Of a DNA stretch of 64,000 bases, positions 44,202 to 51,820 are shown in pieces. Location of the stretch: contig NZ_VMKN01000001.1 of the NCBI RefSeq assembly GCF_007483685.1, forward strand, positions 620,001-684,000. The letters are read 5' to 3'. This stretch comes from Litoribacter populi. GTDB taxonomy: Bacteria > Bacteroidota > Bacteroidia > Cytophagales > Cyclobacteriaceae. Within the stretch, counting starts at the first letter, position 1; the number at the start of each line of letters is the position of its first letter. A program made the position numbers and the translations under genes. The notes beneath the pieces were generated by a model that saw only the letters and a program-made list of their open reading frames with translations, made no database searches and was not told the origin of the DNA.

Positions 44202-44588
44202 TTAAGGTAGCTTGATTTCGGATAAAATCATATAGTAAAATTCTGTTCCAACAGGACCGGTGAATTTACTGTTTTTAATTTTAAATAAATCCCCGCTAAA
44301 AACAACATCGGTATTTGCATTTAAGGTATCTCCAATTTGAGATGTTGGATTGCAAATAAAGGCAATTATTACCTCATCATAACTTCCTTCTGAAACCGAT
44401 CTAATAAAATATTTATTTGCTGAATCACTAAAATCTAAAGCCCCGGATCTATTTTCAACCTGAAACTCAAATTTACCGGCATCTTCACAGGAGGTGGCTT
44501 CATCAAATGGGAATTCGTGCTCCACACTATTACAGTTCATCATTAGAATCCAGATTAGGATCATTGATATACTTCTTAAAGTAGCCAT
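44202..44588 (-). CDS. Small lipoprotein, unknown function
   Basis: A 128-residue lipoprotein (lipobox LMMNC, Cys19). The mature part has a beta-rich look with EDAGKFEFQVENRSGALDFSDSANKYFIR and a second cysteine pair (C33, C79) that may form a disulfide. Not recognised. It is one of four small lipoprotein genes in the same direction between the IS element and the M43 protease. Confidence 0.6.
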   Translation of the reverse strand: MATLRSISMILIWILMMNCNSVEHEFPFDEATSCEDAGKFEFQVENRSGALDFSDSANKYFIRSVSEGSYDEVIIAFICNPTSQIGDTLNANTDVVFSGDLFKIKNSKFTGPVGTEFYYMILSEIKLP

Positions 44589-44618
44589 GTTTCAATCACT
44601 TTATTGTTCAATCGTCTC

Positions 44619-44921
44619 TTATTTCAGTTTGATATCGAGTATTTCAATTCTTTGATATCTTTCGCCTCCCCACCAGCCACAAAAATATTCGTCGAGGGGT
44701 TTAAATCTCACTAAAGCCTCTGCCCCGTCAAATTGAAACGCTGCAGGGAGTTCAATTGGACTGTACTTTTTGTCTTTTATTTATAGGAGCCACCCGCAGC
44801 CATCTAATGCTGGGGAACCAGCATAAATAATATGGGCTGCGATAAATGGCTCCTGGTCTTTTTCGGAACATGCTAAAATAGAAGCTAAAATCAATATGGT
44901 TAAATATCCCAGGCTTTTCAT
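44619..44921 (-). pseudogene. Small lipoprotein gene broken by one in-frame stop
   Basis: The frame starts MKSLGYLTILILASILACSE (lipobox ILAC, Cys18), continues to DGCGWLL, meets TAA at 44783-44781, and goes on in the same frame with IKDKKYSPIELPAAFQFDG to a second stop at 44619 (ILDIKLK). The two halves together make a coherent 100-residue protein with DGCGW and FCGWWGG cysteine motifs. One base change explains the break. Confidence 0.75.
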
Positions 44922-45072
44922 TTGTGAGTTCAAAATAATGGAGGAAATAGTGGACAGCTCTATATATAAAACGGACGAAAGTCCTGTTCCGCTACACCAA
45001 CTTAATGAATACGTCCCAAAGGTTGTAATTCTGTATTGGCTCTGGTTAAAATTCTCCTCATAACTTAATACA

Positions 45073-45516
45073 CTAATATTTATATAAGACAGGAGTGGGC
45101 CATCCAGATATATTAAGGTAAATTTCTTTTACTTCTGGCACTTGGATTTCCACTAAATCAAAGCTTAATGATTTGGTAATTGATGCTTCGCAAGGATCGT
45201 TATCATCTAAGATAAGCCTTAATTGACGTCTAGTTTGAGGTAATTTTTCAATATCTCCAGAATCTATCATTGATGTTTGAATGTCACCACATCCTCCTGC
45301 ATATCTAATGGTCACTTCAAGGCAGTCTCCAACTAAATTAATTTCTTCAAATTCAAAATTATCCCTTTGACTGCTTAAAAATAATAACTTATCAATAACT
45401 AAAGATTGGCATCCCTGCTCCGGGAGGCCATTGTTTTCCTGACAGCCACCGAATAGCAAAAGTACAAGTATATATACCACTTTTATATTATTAAAAATCA
45501 TATCAGTTCTCATCAT
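45073..45516 (-). CDS. Small lipoprotein, unknown function
   Basis: A 147-residue lipoprotein (lipobox LFGGC near residue 25). The mature part contains INLVGDCLEVTIRYAGGCGD, a pattern seen in a family of short Bacteroidota lipoproteins with a conserved GGC, and ends in beta-rich sequence. An ATG five codons later (45501) would also leave the signal intact. Function unknown. Confidence 0.65.
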   Translation of the reverse strand: MMRTDMIFNNIKVVYILVLLLFGGCQENNGLPEQGCQSLVIDKLLFLSSQRDNFEFEEINLVGDCLEVTIRYAGGCGDIQTSMIDSGDIEKLPQTRRQLRLILDDNDPCEASITKSLSFDLVEIQVPEVKEIYLNISGWPTPVLYKY

Positions 45517-45544
45517 TTTAAGTATTTGCTAAACATCTTTTTTC

Positions 45545-45994
45545 TCATTCATTCGGAATAGCAAGAGCGGAAATAATTATATATTCAGGCTTTGCATATT
45601 GAGAAAGAAAGTATAATGGTCCTGTAATGCCTACACAAGCATATTGATCACCTTTATTATTTTCTTTTGACAGTCGATAGGAAAAATTTATTTTGAAAGT
45701 TTCAGGTATTTCCCCTGGAAAAAAAGGGGACACTGATCTACCAATGAACAATTCGTCTGGAATTTCAAACAGTTCGTCAGGTATACCATATACCATTAAG
45801 GTGTCTGTACCAGTCGTTACAAGATATCCCATATCATCTCTTTGAGCTCTGGTCATTGGAACAGATGCTATACATTGATGAAATCCAATGATATATCCTT
45901 CTGCATTAAAAACAGGTTCCATATCGTTTGAATCGGTACACCCCAAAGCGAGTATTCCAAAACTAACCAGCCTGAGTAAGTGGTTTTTTTTCAT
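45545..45994 (-). CDS. Small lipoprotein, unknown function
   Basis: A 149-residue lipoprotein (MKKNHLLRLVSFGILALGC, Cys19). It has two more cysteines (C41, C118) and a segment ending ITGPLYFLSQYAKPEYIIIS. Not recognised. It is the first gene of the small lipoprotein series and lies 28 bases from the next one. Confidence 0.65.
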   Translation of the reverse strand: MKKNHLLRLVSFGILALGCTDSNDMEPVFNAEGYIIGFHQCIASVPMTRAQRDDMGYLVTTGTDTLMVYGIPDELFEIPDELFIGRSVSPFFPGEIPETFKINFSYRLSKENNKGDQYACVGITGPLYFLSQYAKPEYIIISALAIPNE

Positions 45995-46032
45995 GATTCA
46001 ACAATTTATATAATAACTGTTCATTTCTATCA

Positions 46033-46411
46033 AGACGCAACCAACAACCTGTTTGCTACAACAACTTAATCATTAATATTGAAAACCGAAAGTTTTCCAG
46101 GTATAAAAATATCATACGTATTGTGTTGATTACGAAAAGGATATCGCTCAATCATATTAATGGAATGCTTTGGATTGAATGAACGGGTGTTTGTCGGTGG
46201 ATCTTTCAGAGCCAAAAAATCTTTTACTTCCAGAAGGTATGAAGGTGAGAATAGATTTCCCTTCTCAGGCCGTTAAATAGCCTGAAAAGACGGTTTCTAT
46301 GTCTACACTGGGGAAGAAATGCTAAACCGGAAGTTCACCACGGATTACGCAGATTCCCACAGAAAAAATAGTGTTATAATCTGTGAAAATTTGTGTTATC
46401 TGTGGTGAAAC
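46033..46411. repeat. Duplicated intergenic block, copy A (two parts)
   Basis: Part 1 (46033-46193) is the near-copy of 48716-48878, sharing for example GAAAACCGAAAGTTTTCC and TGTTGATTACGAAAAGGATA. Part 2 (46335-46411) matches 48895-48973. In copy A the parts are separated by about 140 extra bases. Part 2 can fold on itself (CACCAC...GTGGTG). Confidence 0.85.
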
Positions 46412-46436
46412 AGTGCCCAGGCTGATTGACCGATTT

Positions 46437-48212
46437 CTATCTTTCCACTCTGATCTGCCTTCGGATGAGGGCGTCTTTGTAACGGATGTGGATATAATAA
46501 AACCCGTTTTTAAGTCCTCTTACGTTGATGTTTATTGATTTTTGGTTGGTTTTGGGAAAACTCATTAGTTCCCGGCCGGCGCCGTCATATAGACTTACCT
46601 CATATACTTCGCCATTTGACTGCATAGCGTCTCCCTTGGTGTTTTCTATGGTCAGGTTATCCGAAGCAGGGTTTGGGTAGATGTTGAACTGTTCAAAGGG
46701 GCCGGAGACATAAATGGATGTTTCTAAACCTGCAGTGCCACAGGGGTTGGTTATATCCACCCCCAAAGAATAGAAGCCTGGAGAGCTGATGCTTAAATTA
46801 ATACCATTGGTTCCCTGGTTTCCGATCCATTCATCTCCTGAAGGAAACACTGACCAATGGTAATTGGTAATGGTAGGGATAATATCAACAGAAAAATTAT
46901 TGGATGTATTGGCAGGAAAATCATATGGCCCCCGGATACTGTCAATCAAGGCCGGGCTGATACCTGTAATGATTTGTTTTTCTAATGTTATTGACCCACA
47001 TCCAGGAGAATTAATTTCTGCAATCAAATTTACAAAGCCATTCTGACCTGAGAGTCTGGTCACAGTAACCGTATTTCCTGAGGGAGAAAGGCTCACCATA
47101 CCTGCCGGAGAAGCTGACCAAGCCACCGTGGTTCCTGCGGGAAGATTCGGAATGGAGTATAGGGAAGTAGGGCAGACTGGATCCGGGGGGCCAGAGATGG
47201 TAAATCCATATGGTGAATCAACAAAGCTACTTCTAACTCCTCCTCCCGAAAATAAAGCTCGCATGCGATTCCGTTGTCCTTGAGTAAATATATTCATGCA
47301 ACCATCATCCGTATAATCCATGTAGTTCATAAACATATCGTTTGAGCTACAAGAAACCTGTGGATGGGAAGGGCAATTGAAGTTAGGTCCAAATTGGTTT
47401 GGAGTATCAATAACGAAGTCATCACTTCCGCAACCACCCTGACCCCAAGTGTGCCAGAGATTCAACCAGTGACCAACCTCGTGTGTGGCGGTTCTTCCTT
47501 GGTCAAAAGGAGCTGATACGTTTCCGATCCTTCCAAACGAAGTAGTGCGGACCACTGCCCCATCTGTTTCTGGCTGGGTAGCCATCATATCCGGGAATTG
47601 GGCATAACCAAGTAAATCGTTTCCAAGATTGCAAACCCAGATATTCAAATACCTTTCTGCCGGCCATGCCGGGGAACCGGTTGGGGCGAATTTAATCCCT
47701 GTTGCTTCTTCGTTCACTGAACCATCAGGATTTTCTACCAGAGTAAAGGAATTTACATTAGTTTGAACCCTGAGAATCCCATTAGTAGGATTGCCATTGG
47801 GATCAATACAGGCCAAGACAAACTCTATTTCAGGATCGGAAGCTACCCCCTGAAAGGCAACAGGGGTATTGGATGCATCTGCATTTAGACGCCTGAAGTC
47901 TTCGTTTAGCACATCTATTTGTGATTGGATTTGAGCCTCACTGATATTGAGACCCGTACCTATAGGCTGGCCAGTATGCAAAACATGGACTACCACTGGA
48001 ACGGTAATAACCTCATGGTCTGTCAATAAACCTAAACTTCTTTCATTGGAAAAATTGGCCACATGCTTCTCCATTTGCATGATCCTTTGATACCGATCAG
48101 GATCATTTTGTTTAATGGACTCAAGGTTTATTTCCGAACCACAGGTTCTATGTGCAAATATTTCATTATTAAGCCCGATTGTTAAAAAGATAAGAAATAA
48201 AAGTATTCTCAT
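46437..48212 (-). CDS. Secreted M43 (pappalysin-like) zinc metalloprotease with type IX secretion domain
   Basis: A 591-residue exported protease. Signal peptide at the start (MRILLFLIFLTIGLNNEIFA); catalytic motif HEVGHWLNLWH at residues 244-254; and the Met-turn region MNYMDYTDDGCMN about 50 residues later, as in M43 enzymes. A PKD-like middle region follows (GPYDFPANTSNNFSVD). The C-terminal ~85 residues (FNIYPNPASDNLTIE...) are a type IX secretion sorting domain, so the protein should reach the cell surface or medium. It is flanked by the duplicated blocks. Confidence 0.93.
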   Translation of the reverse strand: MRILLFLIFLTIGLNNEIFAHRTCGSEINLESIKQNDPDRYQRIMQMEKHVANFSNERSLGLLTDHEVITVPVVVHVLHTGQPIGTGLNISEAQIQSQIDVLNEDFRRLNADASNTPVAFQGVASDPEIEFVLACIDPNGNPTNGILRVQTNVNSFTLVENPDGSVNEEATGIKFAPTGSPAWPAERYLNIWVCNLGNDLLGYAQFPDMMATQPETDGAVVRTTSFGRIGNVSAPFDQGRTATHEVGHWLNLWHTWGQGGCGSDDFVIDTPNQFGPNFNCPSHPQVSCSSNDMFMNYMDYTDDGCMNIFTQGQRNRMRALFSGGGVRSSFVDSPYGFTISGPPDPVCPTSLYSIPNLPAGTTVAWSASPAGMVSLSPSGNTVTVTRLSGQNGFVNLIAEINSPGCGSITLEKQIITGISPALIDSIRGPYDFPANTSNNFSVDIIPTITNYHWSVFPSGDEWIGNQGTNGINLSISSPGFYSLGVDITNPCGTAGLETSIYVSGPFEQFNIYPNPASDNLTIENTKGDAMQSNGEVYEVSLYDGAGRELMSFPKTNQKSININVRGLKNGFYYIHIRYKDALIRRQIRVER

Positions 48213-48213
48213 A

Positions 48214-48621
48214 TTATATTTCAGTTAATGCCTCAATGGAAATGATTTCAAATTTACAGCCGAAACCACCACGACGAAAATATGGTGAAATGAGAAGATT
48301 ACAACAACTCTTCTTTTTACCACTGATAATAACTATTGAATTGTGATTAAAGGAAAAGTTCCAATTACATGGTACCAAAATAAAATCACTACTCGCAATA
48401 AATGAATCCTTATCAAAATCTTCTGGATTAGTAGTAAGTATAAATCCAAAAACACGATGCTCAATTACCCTGGCTTCTACATTATCCAATACTTTAACAA
48501 TTTCTTCATTATCACAAGAATTCATACATAGCCCTTCTTTTTCAGCCAAATTTTCTTCGGCCATGCAGCTTATGCTCAGTAGCAAAATATTTAGTAGAGT
48601 AATTTTAATTAATTTTTTCAT
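48214..48621 (-). CDS. Cys-rich lipoprotein next to the M43 protease
   Basis: A 135-residue lipoprotein (start MKKLIKITLLNILLLSISC, lipobox Cys19) with further cysteines CMNSC near residue 32 and CC near 105. ATG 48621 is chosen because it places the signal peptide first. It ends one base before the protease start, so the two are one transcript. Function not recognised; an inhibitor or partner of the protease is a guess. Confidence 0.6.
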   Translation of the reverse strand: MKKLIKITLLNILLLSISCMAEENLAEKEGLCMNSCDNEEIVKVLDNVEARVIEHRVFGFILTTNPEDFDKDSFIASSDFILVPCNWNFSFNHNSIVIISGKKKSCCNLLISPYFRRGGFGCKFEIISIEALTEI

Positions 48622-48715
48622 AGCCCAATCATTTAAGTTTCCCTGTGGAAACTTTACGTCAATTAATCTAAGTTTTATAAATACAAGGAGCGTAAAAATC
48701 CCCCTCTTTTCTCCT

Positions 48716-48973
48716 AGACGCAACCTACATTCTGTTTGCTACAACAACTTAATCATTAATTTTGAAAACCGAAAGTTTTCCAGGGATAAAATATCATATG
48801 TATTGTGTTGATTACGAAAAGGATATCTCTCAAAAATTGCATTGACGGAATGCATTGGATGGAATGAACAGGTGTTTGGTATTTCTACGATCAGTCCACC
48901 ATGGATTACGCAGATTCCCACAGAAAAAATAGTGTTATAATCTGTGAAAATTTGTGTAATCTGTGGTGAAACA
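48716..48973. repeat. Duplicated intergenic block, copy B (two parts, nearly joined)
   Basis: Direct counterpart of copy A: part 1 48716-48878, part 2 48895-48973, with only ~16 bases between. The two copies flank the protease-lipoprotein pair in the same orientation. The rest of the 48622-49030 gap holds nothing else recognisable. Confidence 0.85.
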
Positions 48974-49030
48974 ACCCCCGGTGTTTCCTCTCGGTGCAAG
49001 TGATCAGTTTTATTGTTTTATATTCGCATA

Positions 49031-49186
49031 ATGAAAAAACGCAAGGAACCCATCAAGCCCCAGCAAGTCCAGCCCGGCGACTACTATTTCAACGAGGCGG
49101 GGCTGATGGTGTTTACGGAGCAGTACCACCTCAGGAGAGGCTTCTGTTGTGGGAGTGGGTGTAAGCACTGCCCGTATAGGAAATAA
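49031..49186 (+). CDS. DUF5522-family small Cys-rich protein
   Basis: A 51-residue protein ending RGFCCGSGCKHCPYRK, with YYFNEAGLMVFTEQYHLRRG before it. This CCGSGCxHCPY signature is the DUF5522 family. The four closely spaced cysteines suggest zinc or Fe-S binding. It is shorter than common gene-calling limits. Confidence 0.85.
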   Translation: MKKRKEPIKPQQVQPGDYYFNEAGLMVFTEQYHLRRGFCCGSGCKHCPYRK

Positions 49187-49231
49187 GTGGGAAGTACGAG
49201 GTACGAAGGAGGAAGTGGTTTAGAGGTTTAC

Positions 49232-49273
49232 GTCCCGGTAGCGCATAGCTTCGCTTTATGCGCTACCGGGGAC
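49232..49273 (-). repeat. GNA-loop hairpin element, copy 3
   Basis: On the minus strand: GTCC, stem CCGGTAGCGC, tip ATAAAGCGAAGCTAT (49259-49245), then GCGCTACCGGGAC. The base GTCC/GGAC, the tip, the preceding CA and the following TAAACC are the same as in copies 1 and 2, while the stem is different. The surrounding 49187-49509 stretch has no gene. Confidence 0.75.
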
Positions 49274-49435
49274 TGTTTAGGGGTTTAGGGAGATGCGGGT
49301 TGGGTTTTTGGTAAGTTATACTTAGTACATAGTACAATGAATATCGAATGGTGAATGATGGATGATGAATAATGAAGTGGCGATAGAAACCCAAATGACA
49401 TCCAACAGATTAGGGAATAAATTTTCAATGCTCTT

Positions 49436-49465
49436 TTGGTAATTCCCGAAAAGTTCCGATATTTG
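49436..49465 (+). promoter_or_regulatory. Candidate promoter of the rpmB-rpmG cluster
   Basis: TTG (49436-49438), 19 bases, then GATATTTG (49458-49465), a one-mismatch form of TAnnTTTG with proper spacing, 44 bases before the L28 ATG. Confidence 0.5.
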
Positions 49466-49509
49466 CAGACTCAATTTAGAAAACGTCTTAAATATTACGA
49501 TCATATATC

Positions 49510-49752
49510 ATGGCAAAAGTTTGTGACATCACCGGTAAAAGACCTCGAGTAGGTAATAATGTATCGCACGCCAACAACAAGACCAAGCGTAAGTTCTATC
49601 CTAACTTGCACAAGAAATCTTTCTATGTACCAGAAGAAGATGCTTGGATCACGTTGAAAGTTTCTTCAAAGGCTTTGAGAACCATCAACAAGAAGGGTAT
49701 CTCTGCGGTGTTGAAAGAAGCTCAGCAAAACGGTAACATTATCATTAAATAA
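49510..49752 (+). CDS. rpmB: 50S ribosomal protein L28
   Basis: An 80-residue L28: [33 protein letters not shown] is the conserved N-terminal half. First gene of the rpmB-rpmG-DUF4295 cluster, 30 bases before rpmG. Confidence 0.97.
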   Translation: MAKVCDITGKRPRVGNNVSHANNKTKRKFYPNLHKKSFYVPEEDAWITLKVSSKALRTINKKGISAVLKEAQQNGNIIIK

Positions 49753-49782
49753 ACAGAATTACTCTTTTAAAGATATAGAGCG

Positions 49783-49965
49783 ATGGCTAAGAAAGGTAAC
49801 AGAGTACAAGTGATCATGGAATGCACTGAGCACAAGACCAGTGGGCTTCCAGGTACTTCAAGATACATCACGACCAAAAACAGAAAAAACACTACCGAGA
49901 GATTGGAATTGAAGAAATTCAACCCGATCATGAAGAAGGTGACTGTTCATAAAGAAATTAAATAA
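49783..49965 (+). CDS. rpmG: 50S ribosomal protein L33
   Basis: A 60-residue L33 with [14 protein letters not shown] at the start and [11 protein letters not shown] in the middle. It keeps a single cysteine, so it does not bind zinc. It lies between L28 and DUF4295, the usual Bacteroidota order. Confidence 0.96.
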   Translation: MAKKGNRVQVIMECTEHKTSGLPGTSRYITTKNRKNTTERLELKKFNPIMKKVTVHKEIK

Positions 49966-50008
49966 TTGGACGGTGTCCTCGTGATGCCAACCTGTAAATA
50001 GTTAAGAT

Positions 50009-50161
50009 ATGGCTAAGAAAGTAGTAGCAACCCTAAAGAAAGAAGGCGGCGTCACTTATGCAAAAGTGATCAAAGCGGTTAAGTCTGAAAAAACAGGCGC
50101 ATATACCTTCAGAGAAGAAATGGTTCCAACTCCAATGGTTCAGGAAACTTTGAAAAAATAA
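50009..50161 (+). CDS. DUF4295 family small ribosome-associated-locus protein
   Basis: A 50-residue basic protein (MAKKVVATLKKEGGVTYAKV..., ending QETLKK) of DUF4295, found in Bacteroidota directly after rpmG and before ftsY. Size, charge and location suggest a ribosomal protein. Too short for common gene callers. Confidence 0.9.
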   Translation: MAKKVVATLKKEGGVTYAKVIKAVKSEKTGAYTFREEMVPTPMVQETLKK

Positions 50162-50185
50162 TTTGCCTTTTTTGCAAAGCATTTG

Positions 50186-50226
50186 AAAGTCCCGTTCGGT
50201 TCACATATCGATACTGGGACTTTTTT
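50186..50226 (+). terminator. Intrinsic terminator of the rpmB-rpmG-DUF4295 transcript
   Basis: AAAGTCCC (50186-50193) pairs with GGGACTTT (50216-50223) followed by TTT. The loop is 22 bases. Confidence 0.75.
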
Positions 50227-50318
50227 GTTATATTCATGGGCGTAAAAGTCCTTTATTGACTTCATCAGGGTGATTTAGCTCCGGCTTTTTGCTCCTGATG
50301 TTTATTTGTATAAAAGCT

Positions 50319-51275
50319 ATGGGAATTTTTGGTTTCTTTTCGAAAGAAAAAAAGGAAAGCCTGGACAAGGGGCTTGAAAAATCCAACGAGAATCTATTTT
50401 CCAAACTTGGAAAAGCCATGGTCGGCAAGTCCACCGTGGATGAAGAAATCCTCGATGAACTGGAGGAAATCCTGATCACCTCTGATGTTGGAGTGGACAC
50501 TACTATCAAAGTTATCCGCAGAATAGAGGCTCGGGTGGCTAGGGACAAGTATGTCAGCACTGCCGAACTGGACCAGATACTCCGTCAGGAAATCATGGCC
50601 CTGCTGGAGGAAAACAACACCGAAGACCTTTCCGATTTTGACCTTCCCAAAGACAAAAAACCATACGTGATCATGGTGGTAGGCGTCAACGGGGTGGGTA
50701 AAACCACGACCATTGGCAAACTTGCCCACCAATTCAAACAAGCCGGTAAATCTGTGGTGCTTGGTGCCGCGGATACTTTTAGGGCGGCGGCTGTAGACCA
50801 GCTCATCCTTTGGGGCGAGCGGGTAGGTGTACCCGTGATTTCCCATGGGATGAACACCGACCCGGCATCGGTTGCCTTTGATGCGGTGAAGAAGGCCGTG
50901 GACATGCAGGCCGACGTGGTCATCATCGATACCGCCGGAAGACTGCATACCAAGGTCAACTTGATGAATGAATTGGGTAAGATCAAACGTGTAATGCAGA
51001 AATTCATCGATGCAGCCCCCCATGAGATTCTTTTGGTGCTGGATGGATCTACTGGGCAGAACGCCTTCATTCAAGCCAAGGAATTCACCAAAGTGACCGA
51101 AATCAACGCCCTAGCCATTACCAAACTGGACGGTACAGCCAAAGGCGGCGTGGTGATAGGCATCTCCGATCAGTTCAAGATTCCTGTCAAATATATCGGC
51201 GTAGGCGAAAAAATGACCGACCTGCAGGTGTTCAACAGGAAGGAATTCGTGGATTCGTTGTTTAAGAAGAAGTAA
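50319..51275 (+). CDS. ftsY: Signal recognition particle receptor FtsY
   Basis: A 318-residue SRP GTPase. The N domain is short (MGIFGFFSKEKKESLDK...); the G domain has GVNGVGKTTTIGKLA near residue 125, then DTFRAAAVDQL, DTAGR and TKLDGTAKGG. No acidic A domain, as in many Bacteroidota. It brings the SRP-ribosome complex to the membrane. ATG 50319 is chosen; the codons before it encode an unlikely hydrophobic start. Confidence 0.96.
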   Translation: MGIFGFFSKEKKESLDKGLEKSNENLFSKLGKAMVGKSTVDEEILDELEEILITSDVGVDTTIKVIRRIEARVARDKYVSTAELDQILRQEIMALLEENNTEDLSDFDLPKDKKPYVIMVVGVNGVGKTTTIGKLAHQFKQAGKSVVLGAADTFRAAAVDQLILWGERVGVPVISHGMNTDPASVAFDAVKKAVDMQADVVIIDTAGRLHTKVNLMNELGKIKRVMQKFIDAAPHEILLVLDGSTGQNAFIQAKEFTKVTEINALAITKLDGTAKGGVVIGISDQFKIPVKYIGVGEKMTDLQVFNRKEFVDSLFKKK

Positions 51276-51363
51276 ACAAGGGGGCACAGAGTTTCGCGGA
51301 GTTCAAAAAAAAGGAGTTTCGCAGAGTTCCCCGACGCGGAAAAAAAAAGATCAGATTTTTTTG

Positions 51364-51402
51364 AACCACAAAGTTTAAAATGGCTTTGTGGTTTTTTATT
51401 TT
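51364..51402 (+). terminator. Intrinsic terminator of ftsY
   Basis: AACCACAAAG (51364-51373) pairs with CTTTGTGGTT (51384-51393), then TTTTATTTTTT. Confidence 0.82.
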
Positions 51403-51790
51403 TTAGCCACTATGCCGCTAAGCCGCGAAGGTTTTTCTTTGAAACTCTGCCGCTACGTGGCCAGTTAGCTCCAAGTTTTTTTTCTTTGCGCCTTCGCGTC
51501 TTCGTGGCCCCAAATAAAAAAAGCGTCGATTCACATCGACGCTAAAAAGTGTATGCAAGGAGTTGAAAAAATGTCCGTTTGCTGTACGTATTCAAAAGTA
51601 GTTATTTCCAAATCTCTGTATGCAAACTTACCGTTAAGTAATATTTAAGTTAAATAGGTTTAAAGTGACTGGGGTAATATTGGTTTAATGTTGGGTGTCA
51701 GATGTCGGATGTAGGATGTAGGATGACCGATGACCGATGTCCGATGTGAGACCGAAGACGGAAGAGAGGGGAGAATTGCTTTATTTTTCG

Positions 51791-51798
51791 TACTTTTG
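51791..51798 (+). promoter_or_regulatory. -7 box of rimO
   Basis: TACTTTTG matches TAnnTTTG and is followed by GCAGG, 22 bases before the TTG start. The -33 region lies in the low-complexity repeat and has no clean TTG at the usual spacing. Confidence 0.6.
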
Positions 51799-51820
51799 CA
51801 GGAAATTTAGAAAGAACGAT

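Larger units (their letters stand above)
51276..51820. other. Non-coding stretch between ftsY and rimO
   Basis: It contains degenerate 'CACAGAGTTTCGCGGAGTT' repeats, the ftsY terminator (51364-51402), a perfect AGCGTCGAT/ATCGACGCT hairpin (51522-51543) with A runs on its left that would act as a minus-strand terminator although no minus-strand gene lies to its right, and the low-complexity GATGTCGGATGTAGGATG-like tract at about 51700-51750. No gene is visible. Confidence 0.65.

Noticed and set aside
43882-44210. Two overlapping plus-strand frames (90 and 79 codons)
   Set aside because: Both lie in the degenerate GNA hairpin repeats right of the IS element and have no protein-like pattern.
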